Source of the DNA: Sphingomonas glacialis
Lineage (GTDB): Bacteria > Pseudomonadota > Alphaproteobacteria > Sphingomonadales > Sphingomonadaceae
Direction of reading: 5' to 3'
DNA length: 44,646 nucleotides
NCBI RefSeq assembly: GCF_006439055.1
Contig: NZ_RCZC01000004.1
Location: forward strand, 1-44,646
In this document: positions 1 through 7,832 of the stretch, piece after piece
How the letters are laid out: every line of letters starts with the position of its first letter
Position numbering within the stretch: the stretch's first letter is position 1
Position numbers and translations under genes: made by a program
Notes under the pieces: generated by a model
Seen by the model: the letters and a program-made list of their open reading frames with translations, nothing else
Database searches by the model: none
What the model was told of the DNA's origin: nothing

Positions 1-193
1 CTATAACACCCAGTCGGGCGGCGACGGCCAGAGCCAGATCCTCGTCCTGCAGCTCATCTACCTGTGGCCGACGGGAACAGGACCGTTGGGGCTGAACCTT
101 ACCAACCAGCCCAATGGCAACCGCATGCTGGTCGCGACGTCGGTCTCAACGACCGAGGCCTATTCGTGCAACTCGGGGCAGACCTCATGCTGA
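1..193 (+). CDS. TadE-like pseudopilin, C-terminal part (runs in from the left)
   Basis: The reading frame beginning at base 2 runs open from the window edge to TGA at 191-193 and gives about 63 residues. The stretch R-M-L-V-A-T-S-V followed by T-E-A-Y is the kind of C-terminus seen in TadE/TadF pseudopilins of Flp pilus loci. The N-terminal hydrophobic pilin segment lies outside the window. The next gene starts inside this one (ATG at 187, four codons before its end is complete), so the two are probably translationally coupled. The family call rests on this C-terminus and on the two following tad-type genes. Confidence 0.6.
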   Translation, partial: YNTQSGGDGQSQILVLQLIYLWPTGTGPLGLNLTNQPNGNRMLVATSVSTTEAYSCNSGQTSC

Positions 194-861
194 GCCGCCT
201 CGCCCACAGCACGCGCGGCGTCGCGCTGATCGAATTTGCCTTTTGCCTGCCCGTCCTCATCGTTCTGTATCTTGGCGGATTCGCTACGCTCGACATGATA
301 TCGTCGACCCGCAAGGTCACCACCGCCACGCGCTCACTCGTCGACCTGGTCAGCCGAACCATGTCGCCAGCGATCATCTACAACATCCCGCAGGACGCCA
401 ACGCCACGTCGTATCTGAGTGCCAGCGCGGTTGCCCTGGCCCCGTACAAGCTCAACAACGCGACCGAGCAGATCTCGCTGTTGCGCGTCTGCGACGCCAC
501 GCACGCCTATGTCGTCTGGACCCAAGCGCAAACGCAGTCAGTCGATGGCAGTACCGTGACCGCGGCGCCCTCGACGTACACCGCCGGGACGCTTCCCGCG
601 ACCCAGACACAGTTGGCCCGCAACGTCGTCTCGATCCCGAGCACGATGGTCACGTCCCCGATCGTACCGGTTTCGCCCGACGGCTCGAACGTGTGCGGCA
701 ATTTCGCGCCGAGCACCAGCTCGAAAACCCAAGTCGGAACTGCGGGTGGATGGCTGTTCGTCGGTACGGTCAACTATCAGTATACGCCGGGCGTAACCTT
801 CTTGTCTTTGCCGACGACGACCTTGACCGACACGATCTACATGTCGCCTCGCCTCTACTAG
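187..861 (+). CDS. TadE/TadG-type pilus assembly pseudopilin
   Basis: This encodes 224 residues from ATG 187, which overlaps the previous stop (ATGCTGA). A longer reading from 64 exists but lacks family features. Residues about 8-35 hold the TadE-like signature: T-R-G-V-A-L-I-E-F-A-F followed by a hydrophobic helix, with the conserved Glu five residues into the helix as in prepilin-type proteins. The rest is a Ser/Thr-rich periplasmic domain with two Cys. TadE-like proteins are minor pseudopilins needed for Flp/Tad pilus assembly at the inner membrane. Gene order (TadE-like, TadE-like, TadG-like) supports the role. Confidence 0.75.
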   Translation: MLSRLAHSTRGVALIEFAFCLPVLIVLYLGGFATLDMISSTRKVTTATRSLVDLVSRTMSPAIIYNIPQDANATSYLSASAVALAPYKLNNATEQISLLRVCDATHAYVVWTQAQTQSVDGSTVTAAPSTYTAGTLPATQTQLARNVVSIPSTMVTSPIVPVSPDGSNVCGNFAPSTSSKTQVGTAGGWLFVGTVNYQYTPGVTFLSLPTTTLTDTIYMSPRLY

Positions 862-869
862 GTGCATAG

Positions 870-2705
870 ATGATGAAAAGCGCAGATATGTTCCGCCCAT
901 GGGTCGATTTGGTCAAGCTCCTTCGTCGGCTCAGCGCCGACCGGAAGGGAGGCGTCCTGATGATCATGGGGTTCTCCATCATCCCGCTCACCTTCGCGAC
1001 GGGTTTCGGCATCGACTATGCGCGTGCCATGCGGCTCCAGACCCACCTGAACTCCGCTGCCGATGCGGCGGCGCTGGCGGCGGTTTCACCCGCGATGATC
1101 CTTCGGGTCAAACAGGATTCGACCGATGCAGCCAGTAACATGTTTGATTCGCAAGCATCGGGTATCGGCGGCTATCAGGGAATGCAACGAACCGTCACGG
1201 TAACGGATGGCACGTCCGGCAGTGGTCAATCCTTGGGATATCTTCGCACGGCGACCGTCACCTATACGGCGCAGTCGATCAACATTTTCGGCGGCATTCT
1301 CGGTGCTAGTACGTTGACGGTACGTGGAACGGCGACGGCAAACGCAGCGCAGCCGCCCAACGTCGACTTCTATTTGGCGATGGACAATTCCCCATCGATG
1401 CTCCTCCCGGCAACCTCGGATGGAATTAGCAAAGTTCAGCACGTAACCGGATGTGCTTTTTCCTGCCACGAATATTTGCCGCATAATGATTCGATCAATG
1501 TTACAAATAGCAGCGGCCTACAAGTCCTGCTGTCCTCGAGTTATTATACCGCCAATGCAGCCAAGCAAAATGTCTACTATCTATATAATCCGACAACAAA
1601 AACGCTGTTTGACAGTGCTCAGCGCCCGCTCAACCCCGCTACCTCCGCATCTATCTCTGGGCCAAATACGACCGGTGGAACCTTTTTTAATCCGACGACC
1701 ACGACGACAACGGTTACGACTGTAACAGCGGTGACCTACTCACTTGCCGATAGCAATAGCGGACCGGTAACGATTACAAAAACTACGTCTTCGACCCCGA
1801 CGACGGTCACCACGACAAAGCCCCCATTTAGCGCCTCGACCACGACCACAACGACCGGCACTGCCAGCAGCTCATCATCTACCTACGACACCGGATATTG
1901 GGCGGATGGCTATTGGCTGACGCATAATTACGGGCTCGTCTATGGAAGCCCCGCCAGCCTTACGCTGCGCAAGGATGATGTCGTTTCCGCTGCCAGCCAA
2001 TTGATCCCGTTTGCCGCAAGCCAGGCCGAGCAGTACAAAGTCACCTATCAGGCACAGATGTTCTCATTCGATTGGACCCGATCTGGAAATACCTCTCCAG
2101 TTAAACCGCTCAACACCCTGACTAACGTCGCATCGTATGGCAGCAATTTCTCAGCAGCCTCGATATTCCCGACCGATGATTATTGGTGGCAAAACAACCA
2201 GCCGACCAGTGGGACAAACACCAACGATCAAGGCACCGAGATGTCTAATATGCTCGCGGCAATGAATGGGCTCATACCTACGGCTGGCTCGGGCGCGGTC
2301 GGCGCGACCCCACAGAAGATCCTATTCCTCGTTACGGACGGCATGGTAGACCAGCCTAGCCGCTATTTTGGACCGCTGCGAAGCAGCGATCAGACCATTT
2401 GCACCGCGATCAAAGCAAAAGGCATCAAGATTGCGATCCTTTACACCCAATATTTGCCAGAGGCGCTGGCCGGCGACTCCTGGTCACAGTCCAACGTCGC
2501 GCCATTTCTGCCGCCCCCCCCAGCGCCGTATGCGGTCGGCAGTGCAGGAAGCTCCGATAAGGTTTTGGCCGCACTACAGCAGTGCGCTTCACCGGGCATC
2601 AACGGTGCAGCGCTTGTACAAACGGTGACCGCCAATGATAGTATCATCACTGCACTCAAGCAGTTGTTTTCTACCGCACTCCAAACTTCCCGTCTCGTGC
2701 AGTAA
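870..2705 (+). CDS. TadG-like pilus protein with von Willebrand A domain
   Basis: The product is 611 residues. The N-terminus (residues about 25-70) has the TadG/TadE pattern: R-K-G-G-V-L-M-I-M-G-F, a hydrophobic stretch, then Y-A-R-A-M-R-L-Q and A-A-D-A-A-A-L-A-A. A vWA-type MIDAS begins around residue 170 (F-Y-L-A-M-D-N-S-P-S-M, a D-x-S-x-S motif). A second vWA strand, I-L-F-L-V-T-D-G-M-V-D, lies around residue 485. Between them is a long Thr/Ser-rich low-complexity insert (about residues 265-340). TadG proteins anchor or organise the Tad secretion machine in the envelope. ATG 870 lies 8 nt after the previous stop. Confidence in the class is high; the role of the insert is unknown. Confidence 0.8.
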   Translation: MMKSADMFRPWVDLVKLLRRLSADRKGGVLMIMGFSIIPLTFATGFGIDYARAMRLQTHLNSAADAAALAAVSPAMILRVKQDSTDAASNMFDSQASGIGGYQGMQRTVTVTDGTSGSGQSLGYLRTATVTYTAQSINIFGGILGASTLTVRGTATANAAQPPNVDFYLAMDNSPSMLLPATSDGISKVQHVTGCAFSCHEYLPHNDSINVTNSSGLQVLLSSSYYTANAAKQNVYYLYNPTTKTLFDSAQRPLNPATSASISGPNTTGGTFFNPTTTTTTVTTVTAVTYSLADSNSGPVTITKTTSSTPTTVTTTKPPFSASTTTTTTGTASSSSSTYDTGYWADGYWLTHNYGLVYGSPASLTLRKDDVVSAASQLIPFAASQAEQYKVTYQAQMFSFDWTRSGNTSPVKPLNTLTNVASYGSNFSAASIFPTDDYWWQNNQPTSGTNTNDQGTEMSNMLAAMNGLIPTAGSGAVGATPQKILFLVTDGMVDQPSRYFGPLRSSDQTICTAIKAKGIKIAILYTQYLPEALAGDSWSQSNVAPFLPPPPAPYAVGSAGSSDKVLAALQQCASPGINGAALVQTVTANDSIITALKQLFSTALQTSRLVQ

Positions 2706-2824
2706 TCTCCAAAACTACTGAATTGCTCCACAGAATTCATGCCATTGGTGAGTTAGCTCGTCAGATGTATAAGCTGCTACCCGATCTTGGACCACCCGGC
2801 TGGTCGTCGTCCAGTTCTTGCCGG

Positions 2825-3660
2825 TCAGAGCGGACCATTTGCCGCTAACTGGTTTACCAGCGATATCGGCGGCTTGTTGCCGATCGCGCTATGTGGTCGC
2901 ACCTCGTTATAGTCTCTACGCCAAGTCTCACATTTTCCGACCGCGTCGTCGATGCTCAGGAACCAATGCTGGTTCAGGCATTCCGCCCGGAACTTACCGT
3001 TGAATCTTTCGATGAAGGCATTGTCCGTCGGCGTGCCGGGCCGCAAGAAGTCCAGCACGACCCCTCTCACATACGCACACAGGTCGAGGTCCCGGGGCGA
3101 CGAACTCGCCGCCCTGATCCACCCGGATCGAGGCTGGATGGCCGACCTCGCCGCACACACGGTCCAGGACCTCAATTACGTCGGGCGCCCAGAAGCTGAA
3201 CCGCGGCACCACCGCCGGCGAGAACCGACGGTACGTGTCGATCACCGTCAGGATACGCAGCTTCGATCCGGTTGCGAGTTTGTCATGGGCGAAGTCCGTG
3301 GCCCACACTTCATTCGAACCAGACGCCGCGCCGCGGCCTTCTCTCGGCTTCGCCTTCACACGGCGCTCGGGCGGCTTGTGCCGCAGCTGCAGCCCCAACT
3401 CCTTGTAAAGGCGATAAACACGCTTCGCGTTCACATCCCAACCCTCCCGTCGGAGCAGCACATGGATCCGGCGATAGCCGTAGCGCACGCGCGTCTCGGC
3501 GATTTCCCGCATCCGTTTTTTAAGGTCGGCCTGATCCGCGCGGCAGCCACGATAATGGGCTAGCTGACCCAAGGGCGGCTTAACGCTAATCTGCTCCCAT
3601 TTCCGGATAGTCGTCTTGGCCCAACGTGCCGGACTTGGGCGAACGGGCTTAATCGGATCC
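2825..3660 (-). pseudogene. IS3-family transposase OrfB (rve integrase), frameshifted and truncated
   Basis: Two minus-strand frames together make one DDE transposase. The upstream frame (about 3000-3600) has Y-G-Y-R-R-I-H-V-L-L-R-R-E-G-W, then W-A-T-D-F (first catalytic Asp) and I-R-V-D-Q-G (second Asp). Near 3095 the frame shifts, and the second frame continues D-L-D-L-C-A-Y-V-R-G, then P-T-D-N-A-F-I-E-R-F-N-G with the catalytic Glu in K-F-R-A-E. This pattern belongs to the IS407/IS476-like branch of IS3 elements. No orfA is recognisable upstream (above 3665) and the N-terminus is unconvincing before about 3560. The element is dead, and its ends could not be fixed. Confidence 0.8.
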
Positions 3661-3665
3661 ACCAA

Positions 3666-4083
3666 TGACCGGTGTCAGTATAACCGGACGATCCCAATCG
3701 CGGCGCCACTCGGCAGGAATGCCCCAAACATCGCCCTTCGCCGCGGTCCCACGTGCCGCGGGAAGGCGAGCGCGCAGGATATTAACGGAAGTCCGCTTTC
3801 CGGCGACGCTAATCGCGCGTGAATGGCCGGGTATGGGTCTAGCCGGCGGGATAAAACAAGCGCCGCAGCGTCGGGAGACCATCGCGCGTTATGCATGTCC
3901 CGGTTTCCAACGCCTTCGAAAGACAAACTGGTAGTCACCACTGCAATTAGCGGAGCCGATATTAAAGCCAAGTGAGATCATGCTAATGCGGAGTGAGCCT
4001 CATGCTTCTTCGAAGCAAAATCAGCATTTTAAGCCAATCTTCAAATTTTCCGGGCATGGATGGCATCCAAGGGAGCAACGTCT
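3666..4083. other. Gap between dead IS3 copy and PYP operon
   Basis: No convincing gene is seen. A degenerate repeat-like motif (tccgctttccgg, about 3791) lies here. A perfect small hairpin, GCTTC-ttc-GAAGC, lies at 4004-4016, 68 bases before the PYP start. The promoter of the PYP operon must be in this gap, but I cannot assign -35/-10 boxes with confidence. Confidence 0.4.
4069..4075 (+). promoter_or_regulatory. Shine-Dalgarno that fixes the PYP start at GTG 4084
   Basis: AAGGGAG at 4069-4075 is followed after 8 nt by GTG at 4084. The ATG codons at 4056 and 4060 have no purine-rich leader. Using GTG 4084, the key PYP residues fall at 42, 46 and 69, exactly as in Halorhodospira halophila PYP numbering, which supports this start independently. 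Confidence 0.75.
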
Positions 4084-4449
4084 GTGCAAGAAGAGCTAGG
4101 TTTCGAAGCCGTTTCCTTACATTCCCTAGATGAAATGGGTGATGTCGAACGTGATACTTTGCCGTTCGGCGTCGTCGGATTCGCAGCGGACACGGCCGTT
4201 CAGGTGTACAACGCCACAGAGGCGCGTATGTCGGGGCTAGACCGCACCAGCGTCATTGGAGTCCCATTCTTCGAAGCCGTCGCGCAGTGCATGAACAATT
4301 TCATGGTGGCACAGCGGTTCGAGGACGAACCCGAAATCGACGCTGTCGTGCCCTATATTCTCACGTTGCGCATGCGGCCGACCAAGGTGCGACTGCGCTT
4401 GCTGGCTTCGGCCGATACGGTGCGCCGTTACATCCTCATAGAACGCTAG
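4084..4449 (+). CDS. pyp: Photoactive yellow protein (PYP), blue-light photoreceptor
   Basis: From GTG 4084 the product is 121 residues (H. halophila PYP has 125). It is a single PAS-fold light sensor that covalently binds p-coumaric acid through a thioester to Cys69. Visible here are Tyr42 and Glu46 in V-Y-N-A-T-E (the chromophore phenolate hydrogen-bond pair) and Ser50 where H. halophila has Thr50. Leu52 replaces Arg52, and Cys69 sits in F-F-E-A-V-A-Q-C. A C-terminal P-T-K-V stretch matches the PYP strand motif. The protein is therefore likely photoactive, with a possibly altered photocycle because of Leu52. It is first in an operon with a GGDEF protein, a chromophore-activating ligase and an EAL protein. 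Its output is presumably protein-protein signalling to one of the c-di-GMP enzymes; that part is inference. Confidence 0.88.
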   Translation: MQEELGFEAVSLHSLDEMGDVERDTLPFGVVGFAADTAVQVYNATEARMSGLDRTSVIGVPFFEAVAQCMNNFMVAQRFEDEPEIDAVVPYILTLRMRPTKVRLRLLASADTVRRYILIER

Positions 4450-4457
4450 GAAACGGT

Positions 4458-5747
4458 ATGACCGAAAGGTCTAGCGAAGAGCAGCTGCTTGAATTCCTCT
4501 ACGCCTGTCCGGTCGGTCTGCTCGAATGTGATGCGGCCGGCGAGATCGGCATGATGAACCCGCATGCCATGCAGCACCTCCTGCCTTTGGCGGGGCCCCG
4601 CAACGCCGGCAACCTGTTCTCGGCGTTGGAACAGCATGCGCCGGAGCTGCGCAGCATTATTGCCGCTTTCGGATCGGCGACGGGTCGCGTCTGCGACGGC
4701 CATCGCATCTTTGTCGAGTTGGGCGCGGGGCGTCGCACTGCGGCACCCAAGGTAATCGCGTGCACGGTCGTGAAACTCGGCCCCGATCGGCTGATGGCAA
4801 CGCTGACCGACATCAGCCAGCAGGTCGTCCAGGAGCAGCGGCTGCGTCAGGCGGATACTTGGTTCGGATCGCTTCTGGACGGGATCAACGACTATGCAGC
4901 GCTGACGATCCTGCCGAACGGGCGGATCGTCGCCGGCGACGCCTGCTTCACCCGCCAGACCGGATACGATGTTGCAGACGTGGTCGGTCGCGATCTCAGC
5001 GATGTCCTGAAGACCGACGCGTCGGGGGGCGATCTGCGTCTCGACGAGCAGCTGTTCCTCGCCGAGCGCGACGGCTGGCACTTGCAGGAGGGATGGCAGC
5101 AGCGCGCCGACGGCGAGCGCTATTGGTGCCAAAGGCTGGTAGTCGCACGCTCTGACTGCAACGAATCGTGCCCGACTGGCTTTTCGGTCGTCTTGAGAGA
5201 CGTGCCGCGGCGCGCCGCGGCGGCGGAGGACCTCCGGCGGCTGCTGACCCGCGACCATCTCACCGGCGCCGCCAATCGCCGCCATTTCAGTCAAGTGCTG
5301 GAACGCGAACAGACACAGTGGCGCGACCTGCGGCATTCGCTTTCGTTGATCGTCCTCGATCTTGATCATTTCAAGGTGATCAACGACACGCATGGGCATC
5401 CCGTCGGCGACATCGTGCTGCGCCGCGTCGCCGACGTGTGCGCGGCGTTGCTGCCGCCCCGCGGCATCTTCGCGAGACTGGGGGGCGAGGAATTCGGCGC
5501 CCTCCTTCCGCGCTACGACCGCGAACAGGCGATTGGACTTGCCGAGGATCTTCGCACGGCCGTCGCGGCGATCAAGGTCGAAACCCAGGGCGGGATTTTA
5601 AGCCTGACCGCCAGCTTCGGTTGCGCGACATTGGACGAGGCCGAAGGCTCGATCGACGTGCTGATCGCACTGGCGGACGAGCGTCTGTACGCGGCTAAAC
5701 ACGCAGGACGTAACCAAGTATTCCATTCGGAAGCCTATGCCGCGTGA
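4458..5747 (+). CDS. Diguanylate cyclase, PAS-PAS-GGDEF
   Basis: The product is 429 residues from ATG 4458. The start is chosen because AGGA lies 7 nt upstream, overlapping the PYP stop region, and the longer frame covers PYP in another frame. Residues about 8-118 look like a first PAS-like domain and about 133-248 a second (I-N-D-Y-A-A-L-T-I-L-P-N-G, then W-C-Q-R-L). Residues about 262-425 form the GGDEF domain, with D-L-D-H-F-K-V-I-N-D-T-H-G-H and the active-site G-G-E-E-F at 342-346. It should make c-di-GMP from two GTP. The product-inhibition I-site position (RxxD, five residues before GGEEF) reads P-P-R-G, so feedback inhibition is probably absent. There is no membrane segment, so it is cytoplasmic. 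It likely acts as the output partner of PYP. Confidence 0.9.
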   Translation: MTERSSEEQLLEFLYACPVGLLECDAAGEIGMMNPHAMQHLLPLAGPRNAGNLFSALEQHAPELRSIIAAFGSATGRVCDGHRIFVELGAGRRTAAPKVIACTVVKLGPDRLMATLTDISQQVVQEQRLRQADTWFGSLLDGINDYAALTILPNGRIVAGDACFTRQTGYDVADVVGRDLSDVLKTDASGGDLRLDEQLFLAERDGWHLQEGWQQRADGERYWCQRLVVARSDCNESCPTGFSVVLRDVPRRAAAAEDLRRLLTRDHLTGAANRRHFSQVLEREQTQWRDLRHSLSLIVLDLDHFKVINDTHGHPVGDIVLRRVADVCAALLPPRGIFARLGGEEFGALLPRYDREQAIGLAEDLRTAVAAIKVETQGGILSLTASFGCATLDEAEGSIDVLIALADERLYAAKHAGRNQVFHSEAYAA

Positions 5748-6910
5748 ACGGGACAGGGCTTCGACGCACCGCCGCGCACCTGATCGCATGCGCCATCGTC
5801 GCGACCGAGGTACGCCGCATCCGGGAAACGCCCATCCCGCTGAGTGTGGACGGCGTCTGGCCTGAGGCGTGGCGAATTGGCGAGGAGGGGCTGGGGCTCG
5901 ATTCATTGGAACAACTTGGCGCGCTTGGTGCGCTGGCCGAGGCGTTCGATCTCGATGACAGTCTGCTGAACGAAACGCCGCCGACCTTTGTTGGAGCGTG
6001 GATCGACTGGATCATGGAAGGGCAAGCCGCAGGTGGCGTCCGGATGACGGTCAGGACGTCAGGATCGACCGGCGTCCCGCAACCCTGCACCCATTTCATG
6101 TCCGACCTGCTCGAAGAGGCGGCATTCCTGGCGGCGCGGTTTTCCGACCGGCGGCGCGTGGTTGCCCTGGTGCCGGCGGATCATCTTTACGGGATTATCT
6201 GGACGGCGATGCTGCCGAGCGTTCTGGAGGTGCCGGTCGTCGTGCGCACGCTGGGCGCGCCGCTGGGTCTCGTCGCGGGCGATCTCGTCGTCGCGGTGCC
6301 CGAGCAATGGGAGGCGGCGGTGCGCTTGATTCGCCAATTTCCCGACGACGTCATCGGCGTTAGTTCGGGCGGGTCGCTCGGCGGAGGGGTCGCCGAAGCA
6401 GTGCTGGCCGCCGGCTTAAGGCGACTGGTGGACATCTATGGCGCATCTGAAACTAGCGGAATCGCGATGCGCGACGCGCCGGCGGCTACTTATGAGCTGC
6501 TACCGCGGTGGCGTCTGGTTCGGTGCGGCGAGAGCGATTGGCAACTGATCGATGGCGCCGGTGCGACCGGGCGTCTTCCGGATCACATCGATCGAACTGG
6601 AGATCGCTCGCTGCGCCTGCTCGGCAGGCGTGATGGCGCCGTTCAGGTTGGCGGACACAACGTTTGGCCCAAGCGTGTGGCGGAGATGTTGGGCGCGGTG
6701 GACGGGGTGGCAGAAACCGCTGTGCGGCTCAATGCGACCGGTAGGCTAAAAGCTTATATCGTACCGCGCGAAGGGATTGGTTCTGCCGACCTTGCTGCCA
6801 ACCTCGAGCGGGCCGCCGCGCAGTTGCCGGTTCACGAACGACCGAAGAGCTTCCGTTTCGGAGCTACGCTTCCACGCAATGCCATGGGCAAATTGGAAGA
6901 CTGGGCATGA
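5744..6910 (+). CDS. p-Coumarate-activating ligase (pCL-type) with N-terminal carrier-protein-like domain
   Basis: The product is 388 residues from GTG 5744, overlapping the GGDEF stop (GTGA). It is an ANL-superfamily adenylating enzyme. Signatures: P-loop S-G-S-T-G-V-P at 106-112 (the usual following Lys is Gln), V-P-A-D-H-L-Y-G-I, Y-G-A-S-E-T-S-G, D-R-T-G-D with G-R-R-D-G, and C-terminal N-A-M-G-K-L with the catalytic Lys. PYP-linked ligases activate p-coumarate for loading onto PYP Cys69, so the job here is clear from context. The first ~95 residues are not a normal ligase N-domain. They resemble an acyl carrier protein: a helix, then G-L-G-L-D-S-L-E-Q-L with a candidate phosphopantetheine Ser54, then A-L-A-E-A-F-D-L and a final W-I-D-W-I helix. 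It may load itself rather than CoA (inference). Confidence 0.8.
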   Translation: MNGTGLRRTAAHLIACAIVATEVRRIRETPIPLSVDGVWPEAWRIGEEGLGLDSLEQLGALGALAEAFDLDDSLLNETPPTFVGAWIDWIMEGQAAGGVRMTVRTSGSTGVPQPCTHFMSDLLEEAAFLAARFSDRRRVVALVPADHLYGIIWTAMLPSVLEVPVVVRTLGAPLGLVAGDLVVAVPEQWEAAVRLIRQFPDDVIGVSSGGSLGGGVAEAVLAAGLRRLVDIYGASETSGIAMRDAPAATYELLPRWRLVRCGESDWQLIDGAGATGRLPDHIDRTGDRSLRLLGRRDGAVQVGGHNVWPKRVAEMLGAVDGVAETAVRLNATGRLKAYIVPREGIGSADLAANLERAAAQLPVHERPKSFRFGATLPRNAMGKLEDWA

Positions 6911-7695
6911 AGTATTCTCCCATCGATGCGGTCGGCGCGACATCGTTGCCGGCCGCGGCCAATTGCACAGGTTGCCGTTCGGGCAGGCCGCTCAAAATCG
7001 GGATCACGATGGCGTTTCAGCCGATCGTGGACATCGCGACAGGCTCCGTTTTTGCCTACGAGGCGCTGGTGCGGGGCATCGAAGGACAATCCGCAGCGGA
7101 GGTGATCGCGGGAGTCGAACCGGAAATGCTCTACAAATTCGATCAGACATGCCGGGTGAAGGCGATTGAGCTTGCAGGCGGGCTGTTCGTGCCCGACGGT
7201 GACGCGAAGCTCTCGATCAACTTCATGCCCAACGCTGTGTACGAGCCAAACGCCTGTATCCGCGCGTCGCTCGCCGCGGCGCGGCGTGTCGGGTTCGATC
7301 CTGCGCGGCTGATGTTCGAATTTACCGAAGACGAGCGCATGCGGGACGTCGGGCACGTCCGCTCGATCATCGACGCCTATCGTGAGCGCGGCTTCACCAC
7401 TGCGATCGACGATTTCGGTGCCGGCTATGCCGGCCTCGGGCTGCTCGCCGACCTCCGCCCGGACATGCTAAAGCTCGATATGGCTTTGATCCGCGGGATC
7501 GACGCGTCGCAGCCACGCCAAGTTATCGTCGCGGCCGTCGTCCGAATGGCCGAAGCGCTTGGCATCCGCTGCATCGCCGAGGGTATTCAGACGGCGGCGG
7601 AACTGCAGGCGCTAAAGACGATCGGCATACGCCTGTGCCAAGGTTATCTGCTGGCGCGACCAGCCGTCGAAGCCCTTCCTCCCGTCCGGGTATAG
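6907..7695 (+). CDS. c-di-GMP phosphodiesterase, stand-alone EAL domain
   Basis: The product is 262 residues; ATG 6907 overlaps the ligase stop (ATGA). It hydrolyses c-di-GMP to pGpG. Catalytic residues of active EAL enzymes are present in order: E52-A-L in Y-E-A-L-V-R-G, Asn in I-N-F-M-P, Glu in F-E-F-T-E-D, A-I-D-D-F-G-A-G-Y, Lys in L-K-L-D, Glu in I-A-E-G, and Gln in C-Q-G-Y-L-L-A-R-P. A short N-terminal extension has two Cys (C-T-G-C, residues 20-23), a possible metal or redox site. It is the last gene of the PYP operon. With the cyclase it gives opposing c-di-GMP activities under one light sensor. A stem CTGGG/CCCAG follows at 7704-7715 but without a T tract. Confidence 0.9.
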   Translation: MKYSPIDAVGATSLPAAANCTGCRSGRPLKIGITMAFQPIVDIATGSVFAYEALVRGIEGQSAAEVIAGVEPEMLYKFDQTCRVKAIELAGGLFVPDGDAKLSINFMPNAVYEPNACIRASLAAARRVGFDPARLMFEFTEDERMRDVGHVRSIIDAYRERGFTTAIDDFGAGYAGLGLLADLRPDMLKLDMALIRGIDASQPRQVIVAAVVRMAEALGIRCIAEGIQTAAELQALKTIGIRLCQGYLLARPAVEALPPVRV

Positions 7696-7832
7696 ATAAC
7701 GGCTGGGCCCCCAGTCAGCCGACCGGATGCGCCCTCAACGGCGCGAGTGTGGGAACCTTAACAAGTGGCGGCTTTCGGGAGGGTTTTTAAGCGCCCTCAG
7801 TGTCGGAGATTGGGTCTATCCTACTCGACCTC

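Noticed and set aside
114..869. Long Arg/His-rich frame on the plus strand
   Set aside because: It is a shadow of the TadE-like gene in another frame and has the composition of out-of-frame GC-rich DNA.
7700..7720. Stem CTGGG/CCCAG after the EAL gene as a terminator
   Set aside because: The stem is short and no T tract follows, so a Rho-independent terminator is not supported.
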